Source: JAKQIM01 sp964633225 (GTDB taxonomy: Bacteria; Chloroflexota; Anaerolineae; Anaerolineales; UBA4823). From it: DNA of 64,000 nucleotides. Positions 26,649 to 35,671 of the stretch are shown piece after piece; the stretch's first letter is position 1; every line of letters begins with the position of its first letter. Position numbers and translations under genes: made by a program. The stretch is from NCBI GenBank assembly GCA_964633225.1, contig CAZWFQ010000001.1, positions 1 through 64,000 on the forward strand. Reading direction: 5' to 3'. The notes beneath the pieces were generated by a model, which made no database searches, had not been told where the DNA came from, and was given only the letters and a program-made list of their open reading frames with translations.

Positions 26649-27779
26649 CTATTTCTCTGAATGAGGCCAGTTCTTGCGCAGATAACCTGCCGTCTCACGC
26701 ACCAATACTCGCACCCCATGTTCCTGCAATATCCTCCAAGCGCCCTTAAACGGCCACTTGCGTTTTTGGGGTGGGGTTGCTATTTGAGGTGGGGTGGTGC
26801 CAGTTCCAGCTAACCAACGTTCAACCCAGCGTTTGCGATCGGGGCTATTGGCTGACAGGCGATTGGGTATAACCTGCGCATCCGGTGCAGGAGGCTGGTT
26901 GCGTAGCACCAACTGTGCAAAGAGACTGGGAACAATCTGATGCTCAGCAAGCAGTTCATCCATCAAGATCATCAACTTGATGATGACTTGTTTATCCACC
27001 GATCCATCCTCAATAAAAACATCAGGATTCAAGCCATTTCCCCATAGGGGGAATAATAAAGCGCCGCCGAAATCACAGTAGTCTACCAATTCAAAGTGCT
27101 TGCATAGGGTCGGAATGATCTCGTCCGAACGGACGGCTTCAGATGGATCCTCTCTGATCACATCTTCTGGGTTGATGCGCATTACCTGAGGAGAACGCCG
27201 CCAGGAAAGTGGCAGCACTTCCATCACTCGGTTGATAATCTCTAATTGCTCTGCGCTGTATTGAAAGCGGGGTGGCCCAACATATTCATTGATCAGGATA
27301 TAGCTTCCTGGCTTGAGCGTTTGGCGCAGTTGAGTACATAAATGATCTAGATTTTCCACATGGTGCAACGCACCGAAAATCATTGCTAGATCGTAGCGAT
27401 CTTCTTCCAGGACGATGGCGTTAGCATTATCTGTCCAATAGCGCACGCGCTCGCCCAACCCGGCTTTTTCGGCCTCTTGTTGTGCAATTGCAAGCGATCC
27501 GGCTGAGACATCAAAGCCTTCCAATTGCTTACATATCCCCGCGGCCAGCGCCTGGCGGTCGCAGGTGCCAGTTCCACAGCATACGCTGATGGCGCGCTCA
27601 CAGGGGCCATTTTTCAAAAAGCTCTTGGCCAACCATTCGGGCATCGTGGTGGCAAATGGAATGATATTCGCGTTGATATAGGCGTCAATAATGGGGTGGT
27701 GACTCCAGAAATCTTTGGGGATTCCGTTTGCCCACTCACTATTTTCCCAACGCTTGGCAACTCGTTCTAGATCGCTCAT
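26649..27779 (-). CDS. Class I SAM-dependent methyltransferase
   Basis: 376 residues. The SAM-binding motif I reads ISVCCGTGTCDRQ at about 64-76, followed by the acidic residue in LEGFDVS near 90 and motif LAMIFGALHHVENLDHL near 140. INEYVGPPRF resembles the post-motif III region of Methyltransf_11/25 proteins. The C-terminal 130 residues are not recognised and end with a basic segment. The gene lies 13 bases after the other methyltransferase and 13 bases before the PqqD-like fusion, downstream of the ABC exporter. It probably methylates a sugar of the exported glycan; the acceptor is inferred from context only. Confidence 0.8.
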   Translation of the reverse strand: MSDLERVAKRWENSEWANGIPKDFWSHHPIIDAYINANIIPFATTMPEWLAKSFLKNGPCERAISVCCGTGTCDRQALAAGICKQLEGFDVSAGSLAIAQQEAEKAGLGERVRYWTDNANAIVLEEDRYDLAMIFGALHHVENLDHLCTQLRQTLKPGSYILINEYVGPPRFQYSAEQLEIINRVMEVLPLSWRRSPQVMRINPEDVIREDPSEAVRSDEIIPTLCKHFELVDYCDFGGALLFPLWGNGLNPDVFIEDGSVDKQVIIKLMILMDELLAEHQIVPSLFAQLVLRNQPPAPDAQVIPNRLSANSPDRKRWVERWLAGTGTTPPQIATPPQKRKWPFKGAWRILQEHGVRVLVRETAGYLRKNWPHSEK

Positions 27780-27793
27780 CTTATCTCTCTTTT

Positions 27794-28651
27794 TTACTTA
27801 CCATGGAAAAATGGAAGCGTGCGCCACCAGGGAGAGCTTTGAATTTCTTCCAGTTTGTGATGCGCGTCGGCCAACTGTGCATCTTTTTGATTAATCAGCA
27901 GTTCCTGCTGTCTGGCAACCTCTTTGGCGGCTTGCAACTCTTGGGTTAACGCTTGGATGTGTTTCTCATAAGCCTCGATCTGGATGCGGGCCTGGATAGC
28001 CTGGAAGCGCAGGTCGGCATTTTCTTTCCAGAGCGGCATAAGCCGCCGCTCATAGTCATGCACCAGGCGTACGAGCGGGACATCTTTGCGCACCAGGCGC
28101 ATGGCCCAGGGGGTGATGAACGACGCGTCGAAATCAACGTCGCGCAAAAAGCCATGCCGGGCAAAGGCCTCAGCCCAGTATTCTGGAGGTTGGACATTGA
28201 AGTGAGTGGCCTCTTGATAGTCGTACGGTGTGGATGAGAATAAAATATCGTCGCTATGCTTGCACAAGTTGGCGATTGCTTTGGAAGCCTCGGCTGGTTG
28301 CAGATGTTCAAGCACTTCGATACACACGATCAGGTCATAGTGGGCTTGCGGGAAGGGTTCCAGGATGGAGCTTACCTGGCAGTAGGGCTGGAATTCTGGG
28401 TGCACCTTCTGGATGGCATACTCAGAGATATCGATGCCCCAGGCATCTACCCCGTGCTTGCGCAGGCCCTCCACCAAAAAACCCATGGCACACCCGGCAT
28501 CCAGGGCGGTGGTGGGTTTGATGTCGCTGACGATGCGTCGCGCCAGGCCATCGAAGAGCCCCAACCATTCCTGGTTGCGTTCATAGGGTTTTCCGCAGTC
28601 ATGGCTGTAGTAGTAGGCATTGAATAGCTCAGATGGCGTTTGGGATGTCAT
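27794..28651 (-). CDS. SAM-dependent methyltransferase with C-terminal coiled coil
   Basis: 285 residues from ATG 28651; an in-frame TTG at 28702 would overlap the end of the exporter ATPase region. Motif I is ALDAGCAMGFLVEGL (about 49-63), with WGIDISEYA near 72 and LIVCIEVLEHLQP near 110. Residues about 195-270 form a charged heptad-rich coiled coil (RIQIEAYEKHIQALTQELQ), ending SSPWWRTLPFF, like the tails before glycosyltransferase domains here. It follows the Wzt-type ATPase gene. In ABC-exported O antigens such as O9a a methyltransferase with a coiled-coil ruler (WbdD) ends chain growth, so a similar chain-terminating role is possible; no kinase domain is seen. Confidence 0.82.
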   Translation of the reverse strand: MTSQTPSELFNAYYYSHDCGKPYERNQEWLGLFDGLARRIVSDIKPTTALDAGCAMGFLVEGLRKHGVDAWGIDISEYAIQKVHPEFQPYCQVSSILEPFPQAHYDLIVCIEVLEHLQPAEASKAIANLCKHSDDILFSSTPYDYQEATHFNVQPPEYWAEAFARHGFLRDVDFDASFITPWAMRLVRKDVPLVRLVHDYERRLMPLWKENADLRFQAIQARIQIEAYEKHIQALTQELQAAKEVARQQELLINQKDAQLADAHHKLEEIQSSPWWRTLPFFHGK

Positions 28652-28714
28652 GGGATGTAGGCTCCATTCAGTGGGTGCAGTGGCTGCTGGTGCAGCGGGC
28701 AATCACAATTTGGG

Positions 28715-30163
28715 TCATGCGGTTTCCAGCGGATATGGATCGTCTGATCGCCATTCGCCGCGCAGGGTCAGCAGCCCGTAGCGCTCTTGGTTGATCTCAT
28801 CTCGGTTGATCACGCGGAATGGGTAAAGACGATCGTGGTAGTCAAAGATCTCGGTGTCCCCATCGTTAACGACCGCCACTGAGAAATTATACAGCCCATC
28901 CAATAGCGGCAGCGATGGGATGGTATACGTGATGCTGCCAATTTCTCTCAGGGCGGGCAGTGTGACCCCGGCAGTGGATGTGTTGGGGCCGGTGATGTGT
29001 ACGCCATCCTGGCGGTGGATGGCAAGGCCGAAAATGGGGGCCGAAACAGGCTGGTGGGCTTTGTAGTCCATGTGTAGCACCAGGGCCTGGCCGGTTTCAA
29101 AGATGGTTTGCTCCTGCCCAGCCTGGTCTGTGATCCGCACCCGTGTGATCTCGACTTTGCGTGTGCCCCAACGGGTGGGGGCGGCTTGTTCTTTGTCCAG
29201 GTCTGCACTAGCAGAGCTTTTCATGCCATCGTCAAATGTGATATTTGATGGAACCGGGCTATCTCCATCTGGCTGTTCTGCTTCGCCAGAGGCACCTGGT
29301 GCTCCCGTAGCGGTGCGGATGGCCTCGCGCTCGGCAGCCATACGAGCGGCTTCGCGTTCAATGGTCCGCCGCAAATATTGGTTCACAACCGCTTTGGCTG
29401 TACCCAATGAAACCAATTCGCCATGATCAAGCCAGGCGGCACGCGTGCAAATCTCTTCAACACGTTCCATGCTGTGCGACACGAGCAGAATGGTGGTTCC
29501 GGCTGCCTGGAAGGACTGGATGCGCTCATAAGATTTGGTCTGAAATTCCGCGTCGCCCACACCCAAGATCTCGTCTACGATCAAGATTTCCGGCCGTTTT
29601 GCGGTGGCAATTGAGAACCCTAACCGGGCAAACATACCGGTCGAATAGGTGCGCAGGGGGGCATCGATGAATTCTTTTAGGCCTGCAAATTCAATCATGC
29701 TTTCCATGCGTTCTTCAATTTCTTCTCGGGTCATGCCAAGTAGGGCGCCGTTCAAATAAATGTTTTCGCGGCCAGTCAATTCCGAATCGAAACCGGCGCC
29801 CAATTCCAGCAGAGGGGCAACTCGGCCGTACAGCCGCACCCGCCCGCGTGTTGGGCGCAGCACACGGGCCACGACCTTAAGCAAGGTACTTTTGCCGGCG
29901 CCGTTTTGACCGATCAGCCCGAATACTTCGCCGCGCCGGATGTCGAGCGTAATGTTTTTCAGCGCCCAAAGGCTGTTAGTCTTGACCCGCCCTTGCATCC
30001 AGCGAATGGCGTACTCTTTAAAAGATGGAATCCGTTCTTGTGCTACCCGATAATGTACTGAGACATTGTCGAGTATGATCACCGGTTCTTGGTTGTCTTG
30101 CTGTCTGGGAGGCGAGGAAAGCGGGGTGCTGGATGTCATATTAGATACGATAGGCAAGTTCAT
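28715..30163 (-). CDS. wzt: ABC transporter ATP-binding protein, O-antigen/polysaccharide export
   Basis: 482 residues. The ATPase domain spans about 28-270: Walker A GQNGAGKS (85-92), signature YSTGM (173-177), Walker B ILIVDE (193-198) and the H-loop LLVSHSMERV. The C-terminal 150 residues (VEITRVRITDQ... GPNTSTAGVTLP... LYNFSVAVVNDGD) match the beta-sandwich Wzt C-terminal domain that binds the non-reducing end of the exported glycan. ATG 30163 overlaps the permease gene by 23 bases. ATG 30139, one base after the permease stop, is a possible alternative start by re-initiation. With the Wzm gene it forms the exporter of the pathway. Confidence 0.93.
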   Translation of the reverse strand: MNLPIVSNMTSSTPLSSPPRQQDNQEPVIILDNVSVHYRVAQERIPSFKEYAIRWMQGRVKTNSLWALKNITLDIRRGEVFGLIGQNGAGKSTLLKVVARVLRPTRGRVRLYGRVAPLLELGAGFDSELTGRENIYLNGALLGMTREEIEERMESMIEFAGLKEFIDAPLRTYSTGMFARLGFSIATAKRPEILIVDEILGVGDAEFQTKSYERIQSFQAAGTTILLVSHSMERVEEICTRAAWLDHGELVSLGTAKAVVNQYLRRTIEREAARMAAEREAIRTATGAPGASGEAEQPDGDSPVPSNITFDDGMKSSASADLDKEQAAPTRWGTRKVEITRVRITDQAGQEQTIFETGQALVLHMDYKAHQPVSAPIFGLAIHRQDGVHITGPNTSTAGVTLPALREIGSITYTIPSLPLLDGLYNFSVAVVNDGDTEIFDYHDRLYPFRVINRDEINQERYGLLTLRGEWRSDDPYPLETA

Positions 30164-30956
30164 CTACTCGTTTTGTAAATACAAACCAACCGATGACCAG
30201 CGTAGCAATTGCAAGGCCGGCTGTGATTAGCCAGGCCTGGGGCGTAGGGGTCTGGCCCAGGTAGATGATGGAACGAAAAACATCTAGCATGGTTGTCATC
30301 GGATTCCACTGCACAACGGGGGCAAACTTCGCCGGCACGATGCTGAGCGGGTAAATGATCGGCGTCAGGTAAAACCATATGGTCAAAAAGACGCTGTACA
30401 TATCGACAATATCTGTAAAGAACACCGCCAGCGTCGAGAGCAGCAGCGAAAGACCCAGGGTGAACATGACCAGGATCAAGATGGCAAGCGGCAGCAACAG
30501 CAAGGCTGGGGTGAATGGGTGGCGCATGAAGAGCATGACCAATGCCAGCGGGATCAGGGCCAGCAAGAAATTGATTACCCCATTACCAGCCACTGAAACG
30601 GCAAAAATGGTGCGCGGCAGGTAGATGCGTTTGAGCAGCCCGCTGCCCCAGATCAGTGTATACATCGCTTGTGTGGTGGTCTGAGACATCATATTCCAGG
30701 TGATGAAACCCACTAGCAAGTAGACGGTGTAATTCTCGACGTCAAAGCGGAAAATTTGTGAAAAAGCAATCGTCAAGACCAGCGTATTGAGCAGAGGATT
30801 CAACAACGTCCAGATGATGCCCAAAGCAGAACGCTTATAGCGCGTCTTGATGCTGTTCGAGATTAATAGCTGTAGTAGATCACGGTAGCGCCACAGTTCA
30901 CGCAGCTCATGCAGGGCCGGCGAACGGGCGGCATCAGAATCATAAGTCAGTTGCAT
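30141..30956 (-). CDS. wzm: ABC-2 type polysaccharide export permease
   Basis: 271 residues with about six membrane segments. The N-terminal cytoplasmic helix LLQLLISNSIKTRYKRSALGIIWTLLNP is the hallmark of Wzm/TagG/KpsM permeases. FVFTKRVDELAYRI ends the protein. It overlaps the ATPase gene, so the two subunits are made together, and lies three bases after the UDP-GlcNAc 2-epimerase gene. It is expected to move a lipid-linked polysaccharide across the inner membrane. Confidence 0.93.
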   Translation of the reverse strand: MQLTYDSDAARSPALHELRELWRYRDLLQLLISNSIKTRYKRSALGIIWTLLNPLLNTLVLTIAFSQIFRFDVENYTVYLLVGFITWNMMSQTTTQAMYTLIWGSGLLKRIYLPRTIFAVSVAGNGVINFLLALIPLALVMLFMRHPFTPALLLLPLAILILVMFTLGLSLLLSTLAVFFTDIVDMYSVFLTIWFYLTPIIYPLSIVPAKFAPVVQWNPMTTMLDVFRSIIYLGQTPTPQAWLITAGLAIATLVIGWFVFTKRVDELAYRI

Positions 30957-30959
30957 AGG

Positions 30960-32111
30960 TTATTGTTGGCCAATTGGGCCGCTTTCTAAAATTGCCTTGA
31001 CAATGCGTCCGGCTGCTTTGCCATCGCCATAAGGGTTGATGGCCTGCGCCATGGCCGCATGGGCTGCAGGATCATCCAACAGGCGGCGCGCCGCATGGAC
31101 GATCTGCTTCGTGTCGGTTCCAACCAGGCGAACGGTGCCGGCCTGCACACCCTCGGGGCGCTCGGTGACTTCGCGCAGCACCAGCACCGGCGCCCCCAGC
31201 CCGGGAGCTTCCTCTTGCAGGCCGCCCGAATCGGTCAGCACCAGGGTGGCGCGTTTCATCAAGTGTACCATAGGTTGGTAATCCAAAGGCGGCAGCAAGA
31301 ATATGTTGGGGACGCCGGTCAGCAAGCGGTAAACTGGCTCTTGGATATTGGGGTTCAGGTGCACCGGGTAAACAATGCGCAGGGTATTGCCATACGTTTC
31401 AGCCAGCTCGCGCAGCGCAGCGCAGATATTTTCGATCGGCTGGCCAAAGTTCTCTCGCCGGTGTGCGGTGACCAGGATGAGACGAGGGGTGCCCACTTCT
31501 GCCTGGCGGGGCAGGCCAATGGTGTCGAGCAGGGCATTGATCTCTGGGGTGGGCGGGAGCGCCGCCACGGTTTGCAGTGCATCGATCACGGGGTTGCCGG
31601 TGACCAGCACGCTTTCGGCCGGGACCCCCTCGCATAGCAAATTCTGGCGCGATTGCTCGGTGGGAGCAAAGTGCAGGTCGGCCACAACGCTGGCTACCCG
31701 GCGATTGATCTCTTCGGGGAAGGGCTGCCATTTGTCTGCGGTGCGCAGACCGGCTTCCACATGACCCACGTGGATGCGCCGGTAAAAGGCTGCCAGTGCG
31801 GCGGCCATCACGGTGGTGGTATCTCCTTGAACCAGGATCCAATCTGGCTTGAGCCTGGCCAATACCGGGTCGAGATGGGTGAAGATGGCTGCCGTCAGAC
31901 CTGCCAGGGTTTGGTCGGGGCGCATCAGGTCCAGGTCAACATCGGGAACAATATCGAACAGGTTAAGCACCTGGTCGAGCATCTGGCGGTGCTGGGCAGT
32001 GACACAGACCTGGGCTGTGATACCCGGGGTGTGGGCCAAAGCCCAAACCACAGGTGCCATTTTGACGGCCTCAGGCCGGGTACCAAAGATAGACAGGACG
32101 CGGATAGTCAT
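30960..32111 (-). CDS. wecB: UDP-N-acetylglucosamine 2-epimerase, non-hydrolysing
   Basis: 383 residues, normal for the family. It converts UDP-GlcNAc to UDP-ManNAc. Conserved segments are FGTRPEAVKMAPV at the start, VQGDTTTVMAAALAAF, HVEAGLRT, ETINR-like EEINRRVAS, TAHRRENF and DSGGLQEEAPGLGAPVLVLREVTERPEG near the end. It lies four bases after the rmlD stop and just before the export permease. UDP-ManNAc could feed an N-acetylmannosaminuronate residue or, after hydrolysis, nonulosonate synthesis by the genes 15 kb away; no UDP-ManNAc dehydrogenase is seen in the window. Confidence 0.93.
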   Translation of the reverse strand: MTIRVLSIFGTRPEAVKMAPVVWALAHTPGITAQVCVTAQHRQMLDQVLNLFDIVPDVDLDLMRPDQTLAGLTAAIFTHLDPVLARLKPDWILVQGDTTTVMAAALAAFYRRIHVGHVEAGLRTADKWQPFPEEINRRVASVVADLHFAPTEQSRQNLLCEGVPAESVLVTGNPVIDALQTVAALPPTPEINALLDTIGLPRQAEVGTPRLILVTAHRRENFGQPIENICAALRELAETYGNTLRIVYPVHLNPNIQEPVYRLLTGVPNIFLLPPLDYQPMVHLMKRATLVLTDSGGLQEEAPGLGAPVLVLREVTERPEGVQAGTVRLVGTDTKQIVHAARRLLDDPAAHAAMAQAINPYGDGKAAGRIVKAILESGPIGQQ

Positions 32112-32115
32112 AGGA

Positions 32116-32991
32116 TCAATTCATGGCCAGGTGCAAGGCGGTTTGCCAGGCGGGCAGGCGCAGGTTGAAGGTGCGCTCGAACAGCGAACAATCGAGGGCA
32201 GAGAATAGAGGCCGCTGGGCTGGGGTGGGGAAGTCGGCCGTAGCCGCGGGCAGGATCTGCTGCACGGTTTGACCCTGTTGCTGTGGGTCCAACCGCAGAA
32301 TTTCCTGACCCCATTCCAGGCGGCTGCAGTGTCCCCATCCAGCCAGGTGGTATAGGCCGCTGCGCCCAGCCAGGTACGCCGGGAGATCGCTGCCAGCCTG
32401 TGCAAGCAGCAAAGCTGTGGCCTGTGCCAGGGCCCTGGCCCATGTGGGGTTGCTGACCTGGTCGCTGACCAGTTTGAGGGTGCTTTGCTGGCGCGCCCAC
32501 CCCAAGACTTTGGTCACAAAACTATCGCGGCGTGTGCTGTAAACCCAGGCAGTGCGTAATACCAGGTAATTCCCGCCGATTTGTTGGATGGCCTGTTCGC
32601 CAGCCAGCTTGGATTGACCGTAAACCCCCAAGGGTTTTGCCAAGTCGCTTTCGATATAGGGCGCGTTTTTGCTGCCATCAAAAACATAATCGGTCGAGTA
32701 ATGGATCAGGGCGGCGCCGAGGCGCAAAGCTTCTTCTGCCAGCATACCTGGCCCCTCTGCATTGATGGCATGGGCCAGGGCTGATTCGCTCTCGGCCCGG
32801 TCTACCGCGGTGTAGGCGGTGGCATTGACAATCAACTGCGGCCGGACCTGCCGGACAAGCGTCCGGATTGTCTCCGGTTGAGCGAAGTTGATGGCCGGAT
32901 AATCGGCGGCGTCAACATCGCCCAGGCCGGCCAGGCAGCGTTCCAGTTCCCAGCCCAGTTGGCCAGTGTTACCGAGCAGTAAAATGCGCAT
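32116..32991 (-). CDS. rmlD: dTDP-4-dehydrorhamnose reductase
   Basis: 291 residues. It performs the last step to dTDP-L-rhamnose. The start is MRILLLGNTGQLGWEL, a GxxGxxG NAD(P)-binding loop; VNATAYTAVDRAES and STDYVFDG follow; YGQSKLAGE supplies the YxxxK pair. WNAME-like NPTWARALA and the length fit the family. It is fourth in the rmlC-rmlB-rmlA-rmlD order of transcription and is followed by wecB after four bases. Confidence 0.94.
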   Translation of the reverse strand: MRILLLGNTGQLGWELERCLAGLGDVDAADYPAINFAQPETIRTLVRQVRPQLIVNATAYTAVDRAESESALAHAINAEGPGMLAEEALRLGAALIHYSTDYVFDGSKNAPYIESDLAKPLGVYGQSKLAGEQAIQQIGGNYLVLRTAWVYSTRRDSFVTKVLGWARQQSTLKLVSDQVSNPTWARALAQATALLLAQAGSDLPAYLAGRSGLYHLAGWGHCSRLEWGQEILRLDPQQQGQTVQQILPAATADFPTPAQRPLFSALDCSLFERTFNLRLPAWQTALHLAMN

Positions 32992-33013
32992 AGTCTTTGA
33001 CCTTGTCTTTGAA

Positions 33014-33901
33014 TTAGCTCTGGTGGAAGGGGATTTCTTCTTTTACCAGGCGCAGCAAGTATTGGCCGTATTCGTTACTTTCCATCTCTTTGCCCAACCT
33101 GTGAAGTTGGGCGGCGTCGATAAAGCCCAGGCGATAGGCAATCTCTTCGGGGCAAGAGATCATCATGCCTTGCCGCTCTTCAACCGCATGGACAAAGTTG
33201 GCCGCCTGGAGCAAGGATTCGTGGGTGCCGGCATCCAGCCAGGCCACCCCGCGTCCCAGCACCTCTACCTGTAGCTGTCCCTGGTTCAGGTAGAGCATGT
33301 TCAAGTCGGTAATCTCAATCTCGCCGCGTTTAGAAGGCTTGAGCGAGGCGGCCATTTCAACTACATGCCCATCATAGAAATACATACCTGGTACGGCATA
33401 ATGCGAGCGGGGGTGGGCGGGCTTCTCCTCAATGCTCAATGCACGTCCGTTGGCATCGAATTCAATCACCCCATAGCGTTCAGGGTCCCGCACCGGATAG
33501 GCAAAGACGCGCGCCCCTTGTGCGATGTCGGCGGCGTGGCGCAGTTGGGCCGGCAGGCCGTGCCCAAAGAAGATATTATCACCCAAGATCAGGCAGACCG
33601 GGTCTGTGCCCACGAAGTGGCGCCCAACTAAGAAGGCATCTGCCAGGCCGCGTGGCTCGGCCTGCTCGGCAAATTCAAAATTCAGGCCCCATTGCTGCCC
33701 GTTTTGCAGCAGCATGCGGAAGCCCGGCAGGGCATCGGGCGTGCTGATGATGAGGATCTCTTGAATACCCGCCAGCATAAGCATGGAGAGTGGATAATAG
33801 ATCATGGGCTTGTCGTACACTGGCAGCATCTGCTTGCTGGTGCCAAGGGTGAGGGGATACAGGCGGGTGCCTTTGCCCCCGGCGAGGATGATACCTTTCA
33901 T
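33014..33901 (-). CDS. rmlA: Glucose-1-phosphate thymidylyltransferase
   Basis: 295 residues. It makes dTDP-glucose from glucose-1-phosphate and dTTP. The start MKGIILAGGKGTRLYPLT is the nucleotide-binding loop; GDNIFFG and EKPAHPRSHYAVPGMYFYD are family hallmarks. GGAGAG lies before the ATG. It sits 10 bases after rmlB and 22 bases before rmlD. Confidence 0.95.
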   Translation of the reverse strand: MKGIILAGGKGTRLYPLTLGTSKQMLPVYDKPMIYYPLSMLMLAGIQEILIISTPDALPGFRMLLQNGQQWGLNFEFAEQAEPRGLADAFLVGRHFVGTDPVCLILGDNIFFGHGLPAQLRHAADIAQGARVFAYPVRDPERYGVIEFDANGRALSIEEKPAHPRSHYAVPGMYFYDGHVVEMAASLKPSKRGEIEITDLNMLYLNQGQLQVEVLGRGVAWLDAGTHESLLQAANFVHAVEERQGMMISCPEEIAYRLGFIDAAQLHRLGKEMESNEYGQYLLRLVKEEIPFHQS

Positions 33902-33911
33902 AGTCTCTCCT

Positions 33912-34991
33912 TTATGACGTGCGGTTGGCGTAATTTTGATCCAGCCATTTTTGATACTCGCGCTGCTCGCGGGTGGCTTTTACCCAATCCGGATGCGAGA
34001 GATACCATTCAACGGTCTTCTGTAAGCCGCTGCCCAACGATTGGCGCGGCTGCCACCCCAGCGTGTTCTGGATCTTGGCAATGTCGATGGCATAACGGCG
34101 GTCATGCCCGGGCCGGTCAGGGACGAATTTCATCAATTGGCTGTGCGGCGCATGTGGAGAATGGGGGCGCAGCTCATCCAGGGTGGCGCACAGATGCTGC
34201 ACCACCTCCAGGTTGGTAGGTTGAGAGCCGCCGCCGATGTTGAAGGTCTGGCCGGGTGCGCCTTTGGTGATCACCAGCCAGATGGCTTCGCAGTGATCTT
34301 CCACGTACAGCCAGTCGCGGATCTGTTTGCCATCCCCGTAAATGGGCAAGGGCCGGCCATCGGCTGCGTTGAGGATCATAAGCGGGATGAGCTTCTCTGG
34401 GAATTGGTTGGGGCCGTAATTGTTGGTGCAGTTCGTAATGCTGTAAGGCAAGCCGAAGGTATGGCCCCATGCGCGCACGTAATGATCGCTGGCAGCCTTG
34501 GCTGCCGAGTAGGGAGAGCTGGGGTCATAGGGGGTTTCTTCATCCCAGGCAGGGTCTTCCAGAGACAGGGTGCCGAAGACCTCATCGGTAGAGATGTGGT
34601 GGAAACGAACCGCCTCGAGCGGGAAGGCCTTTTCGACGATCCAATACTGGCGAGCGGCCTCTAACAGCGTGAAGGTGCCCACTACATTGGTCTTTAGGAA
34701 TTGGTCGGGGTATACGATGGAACGATCCACGTGGGTCTCGGCAGCAAAGTGGACAATCGTATCAACCTGGTGTTTATGCATCAGCTCATCCACCAATGCC
34801 CGGTCGCAAATATCGCCTTTGACGAAGGTGTGGCGCTCAGGGTCGGGCAGGTCTTGCAGGTTCTCCAGGCTGCCAGCATATGATAGGATGTCCAGGTTGA
34901 CAATGTGTATTTCTGGCTCGGTCTTGAGTAAAAAACGGACGAAATTCGAGCCGATGAACCCCGCCCCCCCGGTGACCAAAACGTTTTTCAT
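33912..34991 (-). CDS. rmlB: dTDP-glucose 4,6-dehydratase
   Basis: 359 residues. It forms dTDP-4-keto-6-deoxyglucose. The NAD-binding loop GGAGFIGSNFVRF is at about 8-20; HFAAETHVDRSI, HISTDEVFGTL and YSAAKAASDHYVRAW give the catalytic Thr, Asp, Glu and Tyr-Lys. NNYGPNQFPEKLIPL is also typical. A strong ribosome site (AAAGGAGAT) precedes the ATG. It lies between rmlC and rmlA. Confidence 0.95.
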   Translation of the reverse strand: MKNVLVTGGAGFIGSNFVRFLLKTEPEIHIVNLDILSYAGSLENLQDLPDPERHTFVKGDICDRALVDELMHKHQVDTIVHFAAETHVDRSIVYPDQFLKTNVVGTFTLLEAARQYWIVEKAFPLEAVRFHHISTDEVFGTLSLEDPAWDEETPYDPSSPYSAAKAASDHYVRAWGHTFGLPYSITNCTNNYGPNQFPEKLIPLMILNAADGRPLPIYGDGKQIRDWLYVEDHCEAIWLVITKGAPGQTFNIGGGSQPTNLEVVQHLCATLDELRPHSPHAPHSQLMKFVPDRPGHDRRYAIDIAKIQNTLGWQPRQSLGSGLQKTVEWYLSHPDWVKATREQREYQKWLDQNYANRTS

Positions 34992-35018
34992 GTCATCTCC
35001 TTTTGGGTGACCTGCTGG

Positions 35019-35579
35019 TTACCCTTCCATAGTCTTGTAAACTTCTGCTTCTGATAAGAGCTTGCCTTGCTGGTCTTTTGCTGCCAAGATAGGCATCTCG
35101 CCGGCTGGAATTGGCCATGCAATGCCCAGGGCCGGGTCGTTCCACAGTAAGCTGCGCTCCCATTGGGGAGCGTAATAGTCGCTGGCTTTGTAAACCAGCT
35201 CTGCCCAATTGCTGAGTGCGTAAAAGCCATGTGCAAAACCGGGTGGGACCCAAAGCTGCTGCTTGTTCTCAGCCGAGAGGATCACGCTCACATGTTGACC
35301 AAAGGTAGGAGAATAGCGGCGCAAATCGACGGCTACGTCAAAGATCTCGCCTGCCACCACGCGCACCAGCTTGCCCTGGGGCTGCCGGATTTGGTAGTGC
35401 AGGCCTCGCAGGGTACCTTGCTGTGAGCCCGAATGGTTATCTTGAACGAAGTTGACATCGATGCCGGCCGCGGCAAATTTTTGGGCCTGGTAGGTTTCCA
35501 TGAAGAAACCGCGCTGGTCGCCAAAGACTTTGGGGGTAATGAGCAGTACATCAGGGATTTGAGTAGGTGTGATTTGCAT
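35019..35579 (-). CDS. rmlC: dTDP-4-dehydrorhamnose 3,5-epimerase
   Basis: 186 residues. A cupin enzyme epimerising dTDP-4-keto-6-deoxyglucose. DVLLITPKVFGDQRGFFMETY opens the fold; QDNHSGSQQGTLRGLHYQ carries the catalytic His of RGLHYQ, and VPPGFAHGFYALS is conserved. It is the first gene of the rhamnose set in transcription order. Twelve bases upstream of its start sits a 7-bp repeat array (35592-35612). Confidence 0.94.
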   Translation of the reverse strand: MQITPTQIPDVLLITPKVFGDQRGFFMETYQAQKFAAAGIDVNFVQDNHSGSQQGTLRGLHYQIRQPQGKLVRVVAGEIFDVAVDLRRYSPTFGQHVSVILSAENKQQLWVPPGFAHGFYALSNWAELVYKASDYYAPQWERSLLWNDPALGIAWPIPAGEMPILAAKDQQGKLLSEAEVYKTMEG

Positions 35580-35591
35580 AGGTATATTGTA

Positions 35592-35612
35592 ATAGTGAAT
35601 GGTGGATCGTGG
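35592..35612 (-). repeat. Heptamer repeat array upstream of rmlC
   Basis: Three 7-bp units on the plus strand, atagtga, atggtgg, atcgtgg, read on the minus strand as CCACGAT CCACCAT TCACTAT. It lies in the 92-base gap before rmlC. The rest of that gap shows no clear promoter hexamers or terminator. Confidence 0.75.
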
Positions 35613-35671
35613 CTAGATGTGTCTTATTTTGAAGTGGCAGGGATGTGCTGATGGTGATCGTGTCTTGATCG

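Noticed and set aside
30960..32111. Calling the epimerase NeuC (hydrolysing type)
   Set aside because: The conserved segments and its place beside rml and wzm fit the non-hydrolysing WecB form better.
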